A stretch of DNA of 64,000 nucleotides from Eustoma russellianum (GCA_036186865.1 AP025042.1:11006347-11070346), one strand, 5' to 3'. Shown: positions 32,848-46,500, counted from the stretch's first letter. The notes: generated from the letters alone by a model not told the origin. Numbers and translations: made by a program.

Positions 32848-33019
32848 TGTGAGAGATGAGTATCACATCCTTGCAAAGAGCCAGTCATAAGCTGAGTCGC
32901 ACTTCTAGTAAGAACCGTTGAAGGAGGCAGTGGAGGAAGATCTTTACGTGACCTACAGTGGCGACGAGGCACCACCGGAATGAATCCTTCTGAATCTACA
33001 GGAGCTGCTAAACGAGATA

Positions 33020-34104
33020 TTAATACATCCTCAGATGGTGATAGAGGGATGAGGTTAATTTTGCGTGTAAGTTCCTCAAAAACTGGTGGCAGATTAGGCG
33101 GGAGATCTGTAGGTTGATCTCCGTATCAGACGAATGACCCATGTCTATTATATCCGTTTCTGGTGGCGCCAAAGGGTACTCCGCATCTACACCTAACCTT
33201 GAGATGTCCTGGGTCTCCGCAGGAATTGGTTCGTTAGAACGAGCATAGACATCCTGGGGAACAGCTGCGGGCGCCGGTGGTGAGGGAGATCGCTGTAGAA
33301 TAGTTACGGGTTCTGCATCAAATACTTTGCTGTGATTGACGTTGGTTTTTTTGGCGTCCATCTGGTATGTGGGCGATTAGCTGGTGGCGGCAGAGGCATA
33401 AACTTTTCACAGTCGCCCGTTGCATGCCCTAAACACCGGCATGTCGTGCAGAAAAGTGGTAAATCTTCATATACTATTTGCTGGAGGATCATCTTTTGCT
33501 TCGCTTGCAAATAAATTTTCTTCGGCAATTCTTCAGAAACGTCAAGTTCCACACATATCCGAGCCACGGACAGGCGGAGTACATCTGCTGTAGCAATATC
33601 CAATTTGATAGGTGTACCTATTGTTCGAACAATCTCAAAAAGGGAAGATTTATGCTGAAGATGAACTGGAAGGCCAGGTAACGCAACCCAAATCGGAACG
33701 ATGGGTGCATCTCCAGACGGACCAAAATCAACTGTCCACTTTGTAATTCTCATATGACATCCAGAAATACTCCATGATCGGCGATAAAAGAATCGCAAAT
33801 AATCAGGCTTGTGTTTGAATGTGAGAAGCACATGAGATTGATCAATCAGAGTAATACGTAGATCATTCTTAAAACCAATACGTTCGAAAGCATCCCGGAT
33901 CACCTTCAATGGTGGTCTGCCAAACCAAAACGTTCCAAAAAGCGAGAGACGGTAGGGGACTGCTAGAGCGTCTATTTCATCGTCGGTAAAAGAGATTAGA
34001 GGAATACCTTTGTAACGTGAAACCGTCTTGGGTGAGATATTCACGGTAGTGGAGGTGGCGACTACCCCTACAAAAGTCGGCGGCTTAGAAATATTGTCCG
34101 ACAT
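33020..34104 (-). pseudogene. LINE-b ORF1 (DUF4283-like RNA-binding protein)
   Basis: Minus-strand ATG at 34104 opens 266 codons ending at 33304. Residues about 45-200 resemble DUF4283, the domain at the start of plant L1 ORF1 proteins, with YRLSLFGTFWFGRP and MRITKWTVDF and WVALPGLP stretches. A CCHC knuckle of the form CTTCRCLGHATGDC follows near residue 230. It then shifts frame near 33330 into a Pro/Glu-rich continuation to 33020. ORF1 proteins bind the element RNA; this copy is broken by the shift. Confidence 0.85.
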
Positions 34105-34219
34105 TGTAGGAAAAACAATAGAGGGGAAGAAAGCAACCGGAGAGGAGAAGCAACGGCGAAGGGCGGCGCATCATTGTTGCCCTACTCCGAAATCGCCGGA
34201 GGAAGGCATCGCAACCTTT
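34105..34219 (-). other. LINE-b 5' UTR
   Basis: A 115-bp GC-rich stretch lies between the target duplication and the ORF1 ATG. No domain is seen; it would hold the internal promoter if the copy were full length. Confidence 0.5.
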
Positions 34220-34238
34220 TTAAGTGAAGTACTTAGTT

Positions 34239-36670
34239 AAATGAACTAAGTAGTTCATTAAATGGAGATATATTTGGAGAAGGCATGATGGCAACAAATT
34301 GAAGAATGAAAAGTCTCTTTCTACACTCATTCACACGTTTTTAATATATATTATATGTATATTCAGATTTTTTTTTAAAGGCACAATACACATAGATTCC
34401 GACGTACTACCGACACGTTACATATATTACGAACGTACGTCAACGTCACACCACTATACTTACCTCATATTTATGAGTATATTCAGGTCTTGTATCATAT
34501 GATATAAGTCACGGTGATGACAAAATTATTACGACACGTTACAAGGTTGTAAACCGAAAATTGTCGTATCGGGTGACTACCAAAACTTCGCCAACGTGTC
34601 ACATACTTGCCATATATAGATGGCCAGCCCCTACACTTCAAAAATGGCCAACAATTTCTTGGATAACATGGTACACTCAACAATAAAATCATTCCATGTT
34701 GGCACACACAAATCATCCCCAATTAAGGCCAAATTGTGGAGATTTCAAATTCAACCTATTTTGTCACATGTGGGCGCCTTTGTCTCAGTCCTTAGGAGCT
34801 GAATATTTAATTTATTTATGTATATTATGTGTGACATAATATATGTAACATGTGAAATTTTTTTGAATTTAATCGGAGAAAAATTGCGTAATCGAAAAAA
34901 GTCGAAAATTCGGTTTTCTACGAACACAACATATTGAACGTTTTTGGCATGACATGTAACATGTGTCTAGACACTTTTTACATATTAAATATATATTAAA
35001 GTGTACTAGAATATTCAAATTAGGGCTGATTGGAATATATCATATATGTGTAATTATTGTGCAATATTTGAAAAAGTTTACAAAAGTAAAATTCAACACA
35101 TGTTCAAGACATCATGCACGCCATTCTCAGCCTTGGTGGAGCTTATGTGGACCTTATTTGGCATCTCAATTGATGGAGAATAAGCCACAGAAGGTTAGTG
35201 ACATAAAGGAGGGAGCTACACAAGACATTTCAAAATCTTGAGAATATAACACATGCTGAAAATTCAGCATGTGACAATCTAGAGTGGGCGATTTTTGTGT
35301 CTTGATGATGACTAAATTGCTTTCCAAATTTGTGGGGATTAATTGTTGAATATTTGGCAATGTTTTAAACCTTATTTGTCACATGTTTTAGATGTTAATC
35401 TTAGATTTTTAAAGCTACTAAATGGTGACAAGGTTGGACCAATCATGAAGTGTCAAGTAAGCAAAGTCTAGACATTTATCCAATCAAGTTGTGCCAAGTA
35501 AGCAAGATGGTGTCACATCTACAAAAAGAATTCTTCCAAGGACATAAAATAGAATTCTCAAGGTGAATAAAAACCCTAAGAGGGGTGGCCACTCTCAAAT
35601 AAAAGGAATAGAAGTGAGCAAACCAAGACAAGACAATTCTCATAATCTTATAAGTGCAAAAAGTGTCTTCTACACTCTTCTTCTACATTTCTTTCTTCTT
35701 CTACTTCTCTCAAGCCTATTGTTAATATATTAAACATATTGAATAGGATTTGATTAGACCACCATACACGTTTCATTTATTGTAAAAGGTTGATCAAGGT
35801 GTGATTAAACCTTCATCCGTTAGGTGGTGGTGTTCGTGATCAGTGTGATTGCTTGTATCGTTTGTAAAAGGGTGGAGTTGGTGTGTAACTCCAGCAACCC
35901 ACGTGGTAAGGTGTTATTTTGTGATAATTTATAACCGAGGAAGCTTTCCTCGAAGACTGGAGTAGGTTGTGTTAATCGAACCAGTATAAAATTCTCGGTG
36001 TTACTACTTTCAGCACTTTACTTTCAGTTTCTAGCACTTTGCATCGTTTTCATTGCAATAGTAAAAATATCAAACGAATTTCAAAAATCGTAAAAAATTT
36101 TCAGAAACATAGACACTCCTATTAAGTTTCATTTTGCGTAAGTTTCAACCCATTTGGATAAGTATAAGTCAATCAAACGTTAATAGTTCTGAGACTAGTG
36201 CAATCTGATTTTTATACTTGCAAAGGTTGAGAACATCAACATATTTGACATACTTCCCAAATATATTGTTCAAAACTGTTTCAAACCATTGAAATAAATA
36301 TTTTAAGGGGTTTTTCATTACATTTTCAGACAATTTGGAGTTACGAATTAATCGGAATAAATTTTTCAAATCGGAGTACTGTTTCTGGCAGATTTGCGCA
36401 ATCTGACCACAAAGGTTGTGTTTAAAGGGTTAGAGGTTGAATTTTGATCTGAAATTTTTAGGAGACACTCAGAACATCTGAGAGTAGAATCTCTCCCAAT
36501 TTCAGAATTTTTCAAGGTCTGGAACCTGGTCTTTCAAATGTTTCAAATCAGGATCTGAAAACAGAAACTGTTTTCAGAAGTTAGGTTTTTGGTTCAAAAT
36601 ATTTTAAAAACCAAATTTTCCGCACCAACTATTCAATCCCCCCTTCTAATGGTCCCTTAAATGTCCTACA
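34239..36670 (+). repeat. Element B 5' LTR, second part
   Basis: This resumes the LTR after LINE-b. It contains the second AATGAACTA hairpin arm pair, the near-perfect palindrome at 34489-34508 (one mismatch pair relative to CTTATATCATATGATATAAG), a TATA candidate at 34611-34620, a 60-codon open frame (34620-34802), a TTTCAG-rich downstream half, and ends ATGTCCTACA. It is the only copy that keeps the full middle of the LTR (34855-35161), which the terminal LTR lacks. Confidence 0.9.
34611..34620 (+). promoter_or_regulatory. Family-B LTR TATA box candidate
   Basis: CATATATAGA sits about 1.05 kb before the tandem-unit junction point in the LTR coordinate sense and recurs in each tandem unit, for example at 39552-39561, 40652, 42847, 43944 and 46138. 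It is followed in most copies by ATGGCCAGCCCC. It is the likely LTR promoter; strength is unknown. Confidence 0.5.
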
Positions 36671-36672
36671 AG

Positions 36673-36684
36673 TGGTATCAGAGC
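36673..36684 (+). promoter_or_regulatory. Element B primer-binding site
   Basis: TGGTATCAGAGC, two bases after the 5' LTR end, is the canonical plant copia site for initiator-methionine tRNA. Confidence 0.88.
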
Positions 36685-36726
36685 GCAGGCACACTCACAA
36701 CAAGGAGATCCAGCGATCTTAGTGAG

Positions 36727-38617
36727 ATGGCAACCACTAGCTTCAAAACCGAACAAGAAGGAATGTCAACCGTAAGGCCTCCTCTTTTTGATGGTGAGTC
36801 CTTTATCCAATGTAAACTTAGAATGAAACTCTTTCTTATGACTATTGATATTGATTTATGGTCTAGTATAGAAGACAGTCCATTCGTTCCATCTAAGTTA
36901 TCTATTGTTGATGGAGTCACATTAGAAGTTATAAAACCGAAACAAGAATACACTAGTGACGACAAAAAGAGACTAAGTATGAATGCTTGAGCCATGCAAT
37001 TACTTTTAAATAGGCTAAGCAAAAGTGAATCTAGTTACGTATCTAATTACTCTAGTGCCCGAGAGATGTGGAGAATTTTTGAGATGAAACATGAAGGGAC
37101 TAGCCAAGTAAAGGAGTCTAAGATTAATATGCTTATGTCCACACTTGAGTCTTTTAAATTATTGCCAAATGAATCTATTGTTGATATAGATTTACGATTG
37201 ACTAACATCTATAATTCTCTTGAGTCTCTTGGCAAAGTTTTTTCTACACAGGAAAAGGTTCAAAAGGTGTTAAGGGGATTCAAAAGTCACTACAATCGAA
37301 GAAAGTAAGGATACTACATCGATAAAAATGGAGGAATTGATCGGATCATTAAAGGTATATAAAAACAAACTCACTTTAAGAAATTCTGAATCTACTTCTA
37401 AACAAGATAAGGGTACAGCGTTTAAATCAAATGAATACGTCTCTACTTCTTATGATCGCGTAGACATTATTGACATAGATTCCGATGATGATGATCTAAT
37501 CACGAAGGCTAGAAGATTAAGAAAGATCATGAGAAAATCAATTAAAAACAAACACAAGCCTACTTCATCTAAGAACCATAGAAATAAAAATAATGAGGAA
37601 ATAAAGTGTTATGAATGTGGAAAACTTGGGCACTTGTCATATGATTGCCCTAACAAGGACAAACAAACGAACAAACACCTTGACAATGATAGGATCAAAA
37701 CTAGACTCGTCTCAGAAACTAAACAAAAGAGAAGAGCCTTCAAAGCCTCCACTTGGAGTGATTCATCTGACTCTGAGACTGACGATACAGAAGAACAAAT
37801 GGCACAAGTATGCTTTACATCTAAGGCATCAAATGAGGTATCTTCTGGCTCTGATTCTGATTCTGAACCTTCTTATGATGATTTGTTTAGTCAATATTTA
37901 GAATTGCATAAATTCACAAAAACTCTTGCAAAAGAAAAGAAACGATTAATTGAAGACAAGAAGTTGTTAGAATCTTCTAACACAAACATTGTTTCTCAAT
38001 TAAACGATTCAAAAGAAGAGTCGTCTTGCACCATCAATGCATTAAAATTAGAGATCTCATAATGAAATGAAATCTGAGATTTCAAATTTGAAATCAAGGA
38101 ATATAGATCTAGAAAAATGGAGAAACAATTTGACACAGATACAAACATGCTAGATCGCATCATTTCTTCACAAAAGCATGATAACGAAAAAACCAGATTA
38201 GGATACGTTGAGAAAAATGAGACACTAAACAAATCAACAAAATTCATTACGTCTAAGAAAATAGATGCGTCTAAGACATATGTGGCGCCTAAGTAGACGC
38301 CTAGATGCCCCCTTTGACATCTCATCGTGCTTCATCTTCATATCATATGAGATATAATTATGTGCAGTACAAATATGAAAAGAAACTACAAATGCATACA
38401 CAGCATCCATTTACATCTAGATCACACACCATGCACACCAACACAAGAACATATCAAAAACGACAACCATACAATATTCATAAGGGAATTCTCGGCCAAA
38501 GGCCAAATGTACTCTCACCTCACGTCTATTATGTTGCGCCTTCATTCTGACCTTTTGGAAGACCTAGAAAGGTCACCCAAATTTGGGTACCAAAATGCAA
38601 AGGGTTGAATAAATAAC
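36727..38617 (+). pseudogene. gag: Element B gag (Sirevirus-like), broken
   Basis: The start is ATG at 36727. The N-terminus has STVRPPLFDGESF and LRMKLFLM as in A2. A TGA at about 36988-36990 interrupts; a second frame runs 36994-37308; a third, after a shift near 37300, runs 37328-38062. That frame has a complete zinc knuckle, CYECGKLGHLSYDC (C-X2-C-X4-H-X4-C), an acidic Ser/Asp segment, and a Lys/Glu-rich coiled-coil-like tail. Remains of the Gag C-terminus continue in shifted frames to the TQIWVPK end motif near 38575-38602. No protease follows, unlike A2. It provides capsid only and is currently dead. Confidence 0.87.
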
Positions 38618-38921
38618 CTTTAAGAACGCACTTTTGATATTATTGCACAATACACTTGAAATGCATGATTTTTGTTGTTATACTAATTGCTATTTTTATC
38701 TTACACGCACTTTTGATTTTATTTCCAAAATAAAGGGAGAGAGAGTGCATGATTTAAGGGGGAGTGAGAGTGATTTAAGGAGGTAAGAGAGTATGATTGC
38801 ACAAATCAAGGGGGAGAGAAATCAAAATTTGAAATTTGAAATTGTGCACGATTGGAGAGGGAGCGGTTAAATTTAAATCATGAACTAAGGTTATTTTGCA
38901 AAATCATCAAAAGGAGAAGAT
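38618..38921 (+). promoter_or_regulatory. Element B polypurine-tract zone
   Basis: After gag, about 0.3 kb holds several purine runs: AAAGGGAGAGAGAG near 38732, AAGGGGGAGTGAGAG near 38757, AAGGGGGAGAGAA near 38809, GGAGAGGGAGCGG near 38853 and AAAAGGAGAAGA just before the LTR start at 38922. The last about 180 bp of this zone is the part repeated in each tandem unit. Confidence 0.75.
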
Positions 38922-40528
38922 TGTTGAGAAAAAAGGTTTGAGTGATTCACAGAATGCATGATTTAAATAACATGTGGTAAAGAAATGCATGACACAATTT
39001 ATTACTTGACAAGTTTTTGCGACAAACATGCCTTATATACTTTATATACAATGTTGTCGTACTAACAAGCCATGAAGCTTTAAAGCTTACATCATATAGG
39101 AAACATTTGTCGTGTTTGAACTTTTTTCAGGTGCCACCATTAGTGAACTAAACTAGCTCATTAAGTGAAGTACTTAGTTAAATTAACTAAGTAGTTCATT
39201 AAATGGAGATATATTTGGAGAAGGCATGATGGTAACAAATTGAAGAATGGAAAGTCTCCTTCTACACTCATTCACACGTTTTTAATATATATTATATGTA
39301 TAATCAGATTTTTTTAAAAAGGCACAATATACATATATTCCGACATATTATCGACACGTTACATATATTACAAACGTACGTCGACATCACACCACTATAC
39401 TTACCTCATATTTATGAGTATATTCAGGTCTTGTATCATATGATATAAGTCATGGTGATGACTAAATTATTACGACAGGTTACAAGGTTGCAAACCGAAA
39501 AATGTCGTATCGGGTGACTACCGAAACTTCGCCAACGTGTCACGTACTTGCCATATATAGATGGCCAGCCCCTACACTTCAAAAATGGCCACAAATTTCG
39601 TGGCTAACATGGTACACTCAGCAATAAAATCATTCTATGTTGGCACACACAAATCATCCCCAATTAAGGCCAAATTGTGGAGATTTCAAATTCAACCAAT
39701 TTTGTCACACGTGGGCTCCTATGTCTCAGCCCTTATGAGCTGAATATTTAATTTATTTTATGTATATTATGTGTGACATAATATATATAACATGTGCAAA
39801 AATTTTGAATTTAATCAGAGAAAAATTGTGTAATTCAAAATCAAGGGAGGTAATTAAGGGGGAGTGAGAGTGAGTTAAGGAGGTAAGAGAGTATGATTGC
39901 ACAAATCAAGGGGGAGAGAATTCAAAATTCAAAATTTGAATTTGTGCACGATTTGAGGGGGAGCAGTTAAATTTAAATCATGAACTAACGTTATTTTTTA
40001 AATCATCAAAAAGGGAAGATTGTTGAGAAAAAGGGTTTGAGTGATTTACAAACTGCATGGTTGAAATAACGTGTGGTAAAGAAATGCATGACACAATTTA
40101 TTACTTGACATGTTTTTGCGAAAAACATGCCTTATATACTTTATATATAATGTTGTCGTACTAACAAGCCATGAAGCTTTAATGCTTACATCAAATGGCA
40201 AACATTTGTTGTGTTTGAACTATTTTCAGGTGCCACCATTAATGAACTAAACTAGTTCATTAAGTGAAGTACTTAGTTAAATGAACTAGGTAGTTCATTA
40301 AATGGAGATACATTTGGAGAAGGCATGATGGCAACAAATTGAAGAATGGAAAGTCTCCTTCTACACTCATTCACACGTTTTTAATATAAATTATATGTAT
40401 ATTCAGATTTTTTTTAAAAGGCACAATACACATATATTCTGACGTACTACCGACACGTTACATATATTACGAACGTACGTCAACGTCACAGCACTATACT
40501 TACCTCATATTTATGAGTATATTCAGGT

Positions 40529-40548
40529 CTTATATCATATGATATAAG
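40529..40548. repeat. Perfect 20-bp palindrome in the B LTR (representative)
   Basis: CTTATATCATATGATATAAG is a perfect palindrome. It is present in most tandem units (for example 41626-41645 and 42722-42741), in B' (minus, near 4099-4118) and in B3 (63723-63742). The 5' LTR (34489) and unit 1 (39429) have one changed base. Confidence 0.85.
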
Positions 40549-43531
40549 TCACGGTGATGACAAAATTATTACGACACGTTACAAGGTTGTAAACGAAAAT
40601 TGTCGTATCGGGTGACTACCGAAACTTCGCCAACGTGTCACGTACTTGCCATATATACATGGCCAGCCCCTACACTTCAAAAATGGTCACAAATTTTGTG
40701 GCTAACATGGTACATTCAGCAATAAAATCATTCCATGTTGTCACATACAAATCATCCATAATTAAGGCCAAATTGTGGAGATTTTAAATTCAACCAATTT
40801 TGTCACACGTGGGCGCCTATGTCTCAGCCCTTATGAGCTGAATATTTAATTTATTTTATGTATATTATGTGTGACATAATATATATAACATATGCAAAAA
40901 TTTTGAATTTAATCGGAGAAAAATTACGTAATTCAAAATCAAGGGAGGTAATTAAAGGGAGTGAGAGTGATTTAAGGAGGTAAGAGAGTATGATTGCACA
41001 AATCAAGGGGGAGAGAATTCAAAATTCGAAATTTGAATTTGTGCACGATTGGAGGGGGAGCGGTTAAATTTAAATCATGAACTAAGGTTATTTTGTAAAT
41101 CATCAAAAGAGGGAGATTGTTGAGAAAAAGGGTTTGAGTGATTCACAAAACGCATGATTTAAATAACGTGTGGTAAAGAAATGCATGACATAATTTATTA
41201 CTTGACACGTTTTTGCGACAAACTTGCCTTATATACTTTATATATAATGTTGCCGTACTAACAAGCTGTAAATCTTTAAAGCTTACATCAAATGGCAAAC
41301 ATTTGTTGTGTTTGAACTATTTTCAGGTGCCACCACTAATGAACTAAACAAGTTCATTAAGTGAAGAACTTAGTTAAATGAACTAAGTAGTTCATTAAAT
41401 GGAGATATATTTGGAGAAGGCATGATGGCAACAAAGTGAAGAATGGAAAGTCTCCTTCTACACTCATTCACACGTTTTTAATATATATTATATCTATATT
41501 CAGATTTTTTTAAAAGTCACAATACACATATATTCCGACGTACTACCGACACGTTACATATATTACGAACGTATGTCAACGTCACACCACTATACTTACC
41601 TCATATTTATGAGTATATTCAGGTCTTATATCATATGATATAAGTCATGGTGATGACAAAATTATTATGACACGTTACAAGGTTGTAAACCAAAAATTGT
41701 CGTATCGGGTGACTACTGAAACTTCGCCAACGTGTCATGTACTTGCCATATATAGTTGGCCAGCCCCTACACTTCCAAAATGGCCACAAATTTCGTCGCT
41801 AACATGGTACACTCAGCAATAAAGTCATTCTATGTTGGCACACACAAATCATCCCCAATTAAGGCCAAATTGTGGAGATTTCAAATTCAACCAATTTTGT
41901 CACACGTGGGCTCCTATGTCTCAGCCCTTATGAGCTGAAAATTTAATTTATTTTATGTATATTATGTGTGACATAATATATATAACATGTGCAAAAATTT
42001 TGAATTTAATCGGAGAAAAATTGCGTAATTCAAAATCAAGGGAGGTAATTAAAGGGGAGTGAGAGTGATTTAAAGAGGTAAGAGAGTATGATTACACAAA
42101 TCAAGGGGGAGAGAATTCAAAATTTGAAATTTGAATTTGTGCACGATTGGAGGGGGAGCGGTTAAATTTAAATCATGAAATAAGGTTGTTTTGTAAATCA
42201 TCAAAAGGGGAAGATTGTTGAAAAAAAGGGTTTCAGTGATTTACAAAATGCATGATTTAAATAACGTGTGGTAAAGAAATGCATGACACAATTTATTACT
42301 TGACAAGTTTTTGCGACAAAATTGCCTTATATACTTTATATATAATGTTGCCGTACTAACAAGCCATGAAGCTTAATGCTTACATCAAATGGCAAACATT
42401 TGTTGTGTTTGAACTATTTTCAGATGCCACCATTAATGAACCAAACTAGTTCTTTAAGTGAAGTACTTCGTTAAATGAACTAAGTACTTCCTTAAATGGA
42501 GATATATTCGGAGAAGGCATGATGGAAACAAATTGAAGAATGGAAAGTCTCCTTCTACACTCATTCACACGATTTTAATATATATTACATGTATATTCAG
42601 ATTTTTTTAAAAAGGCACAACACACATATATTCCGACGTACTACCGACACGTTACATATATTACGAACATACGTCAACGTCACACCACTATACTTACCTC
42701 ATATTTATGAGTATATTCAGGTCTTATATCATATGATATAAGTCATGGTGATGACAAAATTATTATGACACGTTACAAGGTTGTAAACCAAAATTTGTCG
42801 TATCGGGTGACTACCGAAACTTCGACAACATGTCATGTACTTGCCATATATAGATGGCCAGCCCTAGACTTTAAAAATGGTCAAAAATTTCGTGGCTAAC
42901 ATGGTACACTCAGCAATAAAATCATTTCATATTGGCACACACAAATCATCCCCAATTAAGGCCAAATTATGGTGATTTCAAATTCAACAAATTTTGTCAC
43001 ATGTGTGCGCCTATGTCTCAGCCCTTATGAGCTGAATATTTAATTTATTTTATGTATATTATGTGTGACATAATATATACAACATGTGCAAAAAGTTTGA
43101 ATTTAATCGGAGAAAAATCGCGTAATTCAAAATCAAGGGAGGTAATTAAGGGGGAGTGAGAGTGATTTAAGGAGGTAAGAGAGTATGATTGCACAAATCA
43201 AGGGGAGAGAATTAATAATTCGAAATTTGAATTTGTGCACGATTGGAGGGGGAGCGGTTAAATTTAAATCATGAACTAAGGTTATTTTGTAAATCATCAA
43301 AAGAGGGAGATTGTTGCGAAAAAGGGTTTGAGTGATTCACAAAATGCATGATTTAAATAACGTGTGGTAAAGAAATGCATGACATAATTTATTACTTGAC
43401 ACGTTTTTGCGACAAACTTGCCTTATATACTTTATATATAATGTTACCGTACTAACAAGCTGTAAATCTTTAAAGCTTAGATCAAATGGCAAACATTTGT
43501 TGTGTTTGAACTATGTTCAGGTGCCACCACT

Positions 43532-43590
43532 AATGAACTAAACTAGTTCATTAAGTGAAGTACTTAGTTAAATGAACTAAGTAGTTCATT
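43532..43590. repeat. Double hairpin with the same AATGAACTA stem (representative)
   Basis: Two inverted repeats, AATGAACTA-AAC-TAGTTCATT and AATGAACTA-AG-TAGTTCATT, lie about 20 bp apart around AAGTGAAGTACTTAG, itself partly palindromic. The block recurs in each B-family LTR copy, with decay in units 4 and 7. LINE-b inserted exactly inside this block. Confidence 0.8.
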
Positions 43591-46500
43591 AAATGGAGAT
43601 ATATTTGGAGAAGGCATGATGGCAACAAATTCAAGAATGGAAAGTCTCCTTCTACACTCTTTCACACGTTTTTAATATATATTATATCTATATTCAGACT
43701 TTTTTAAAAGTCACAATACACATATATTCCAACGTACTACCGACACGTTACATATATTACGAACATACGTCAACGTCACACCGCTATACTTACCTCATAT
43801 TTATAAGTATATTCAGGTCTTATATCATATGATATAAGTCATGGTGATGACAAAATTATTACGACATGTTACAAGGTTGTAAACCAAAAATTGTCGTATC
43901 GGATGACTACCGAAACTTCGCCAACGTATGACGTACTTGACATATATAGATGGCCAGCCCCTACACTTCAAAAATGGCCACAAATTTCGTGGCTAACATG
44001 GTACACTCAGCAATAAAATCATTCCATGTTGGCACACACAAATCATCCCCAATTAAGGCCAAATTGTGGAGATTTCAAATTAACCCAATTTGTCACACGT
44101 GGGCTCCTATGTCTCAGCCCTTATGAGCTGAATATTTAATTTATTTTATGTACACTATGTGTGACATAATATATATAACATGTGCAAAAATTGTGAATTT
44201 AATCGGAGAAAAATTGCGTAATTCAAAATCAAGGGAGGTAATTAAGGGGGGGTGAGAGTGATTTAAGGAGGTAAGAGAGTATGATTGCACAAATCAAGGG
44301 GAGAGAATTCATAATTCGAAATTTGAATTTGTGCACGATTGGAGGGGGAGCGATTAAATTTAAATCATGAACTAAGGTTATTTTGTAAATCATCAAAAGA
44401 AGGAGATTGTTGAGAAGAAGAGTTTGAGTGATTCACAAAATGCATGATTTAAATAACGTGTGGTAAAGAAATGCATGACACAATTTATTACTTGACACGT
44501 TTTTGCGACAAACTTGCCTTATATACTTTATATATAATGTTGCCGTACTAACAAGGCATGAAGCGCTAAAGCTTACATTAACTGGCAAACATTTGTTGTG
44601 TTTGAACTATTTTCAGGTGCCACCATTAATGAACTAAACTAGTTCATTAAGTGAAGTACTTAGTTAAATAAACTAAGTACTTCATTAAATGGAGATATAT
44701 TTGGAGAAGGCATGATGGCAACAAATTGAAGAATGGAAAGTCTCCTTCTACACTCATTCACACGTTTTTAATATATATTATATCTATATTCAGATTTTTT
44801 TTAAAAGTCACAATACACATATATTCCAACGTACTACCGACACGTTACATATATTACGAACGTACGTCAACGTCACACCGCTATACTTAACTCATATTTA
44901 TAAGTATATTCAGGTCTTATATCACATGATATAAGTCATGGTGATGACAAAATTATTACGACACGTTACAAGGTTGTAAACCAAAAATTGTCGTATCTGG
45001 TGACTACCAAAACTTTGCCAACGTGTCACGTACTTGCCATATATAGATGGCCAGCCCCTACACTTCAAAAATGGCCACAAATTTCGTGGCTAACATGGTA
45101 CACTCAGCAATAAAATCATTCCATGTTGGCACACACAAATCATCCCCAATTAAGGCCAAATTGTGGAGATTTCAAATTCAACCAATTTGTCACACGTGGG
45201 CTCCTATGTCTCAGCCCTTATGAGCTGAATATTTAATTTATTTTATGTACATTATGTGTGACATAATATATATAACATGTGCAAAAATTTTGAATTTAAT
45301 CGGAGAAAAATTGCGTAATTCAAAATCAAGGGAGGTAATTAAAGGGGAGTGAGAGTGATTTAAAGAGGTAAGAGAGTATGATTACACAAATCAAGTGGGA
45401 GAGAATTCAAAATTTGAAATTTGAATTTTTGCACGATTGGAGGAGGAGCGGTTAAATTTAAATCATGAACGAAGGTTGTTTTGTAAATCATCAAAAGGGG
45501 AAGATTGTTGAGAAAAATGGTTTGAGTGATTTACAAAATGCATGATTTAAATAATGTGTGGTAAAGAAATGCATGACACAATTTATTACTTGACAAGTTT
45601 TTGCGACAAACTTGCCTTATATACTTTATATATAATGTTTCCGTACTAACAAGCCATGAAGCTTTAATGCTTACATCAAATGGCAAACATTTGTTGTGTT
45701 TGAACTGTTTTCAGGTGCCACCATTAATGAACCAAACTAGTTCTTTAATAGAAGTACTTCGTTAAATGAACTAAGTACTTCGTTAAATGGAGATATATTT
45801 GGAGAAGGCATGATGGCAACAAATTGAAGAATGGAAAGTCTCCTTCTACACTCATTCACACGACTTTAATATATATTATATCTATATTCAGATTTTTTTT
45901 TAAAAGGCACAATACACATATATTTCGACGTACTACCGACACGTTACATATATTACGAACATACGTCAACGTCACACCACTATACTTACCTCATATTTAT
46001 GAGTATATTCAGGTCTTATATCATATGATATAAGTCATGGTGATGACAAAATTATTATGACACGTTACAAGGTTGTAAACCAAAATTTGTCGTATCGGGT
46101 GACTACCGAAACTTCGACAACATGTCATGTACTTGCCATATATAGATGGCCAGCCCCTACACTTCAAAAATGGTCAAAAATTTCGTGGCTAACATGGTAC
46201 ACTCAGCAATAAAATCATTCCATGTTGGTACACACAAATCATCCCCAATTAAGGCCAAATTGTGGAGATTTCAAATTCAATCAATTTTGTCACATGTGTG
46301 TGCCTATGTCTCAACCCTTATGAGCTGAATATTTGATTTATTTTATGTATATTATGTGTGACATAATATATATAACATGTGCAAAAAGTTTGAATTTAAT
46401 CGGAGAAAAATCGCGTAATTCAAAATCAAGGGAGGTAATTAAGGGGGAGTGAGAGTGATTTAAGGAGGTAAGAGAGTATGATTGCACAAATCAAGGGGGA

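Larger units (their letters stand above)
28475..34219 (-). mobile_element. LINE-b: near full-length L1-type LINE
   Basis: This minus-strand non-LTR retrotransposon of 5,745 bp is flanked by a perfect 19-bp target duplication, TTAAGTGAAGTACTTAGTT (28456-28474 and 34220-34238). The T run at 28475-28480 is the complement of its poly(A) tail. From its 5' end: a short GC-rich leader (34105-34219), ORF1 (about 33020-34104), then ORF2 with endonuclease, reverse transcriptase, a zinc-binding region and RNase H (about 28984-32847), and a 0.5-kb 3' UTR. Stops and shifts break both ORFs, but the catalytic YADD is intact. It is the most complete LINE in the window and antisense to its host LTR. Confidence 0.93.
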
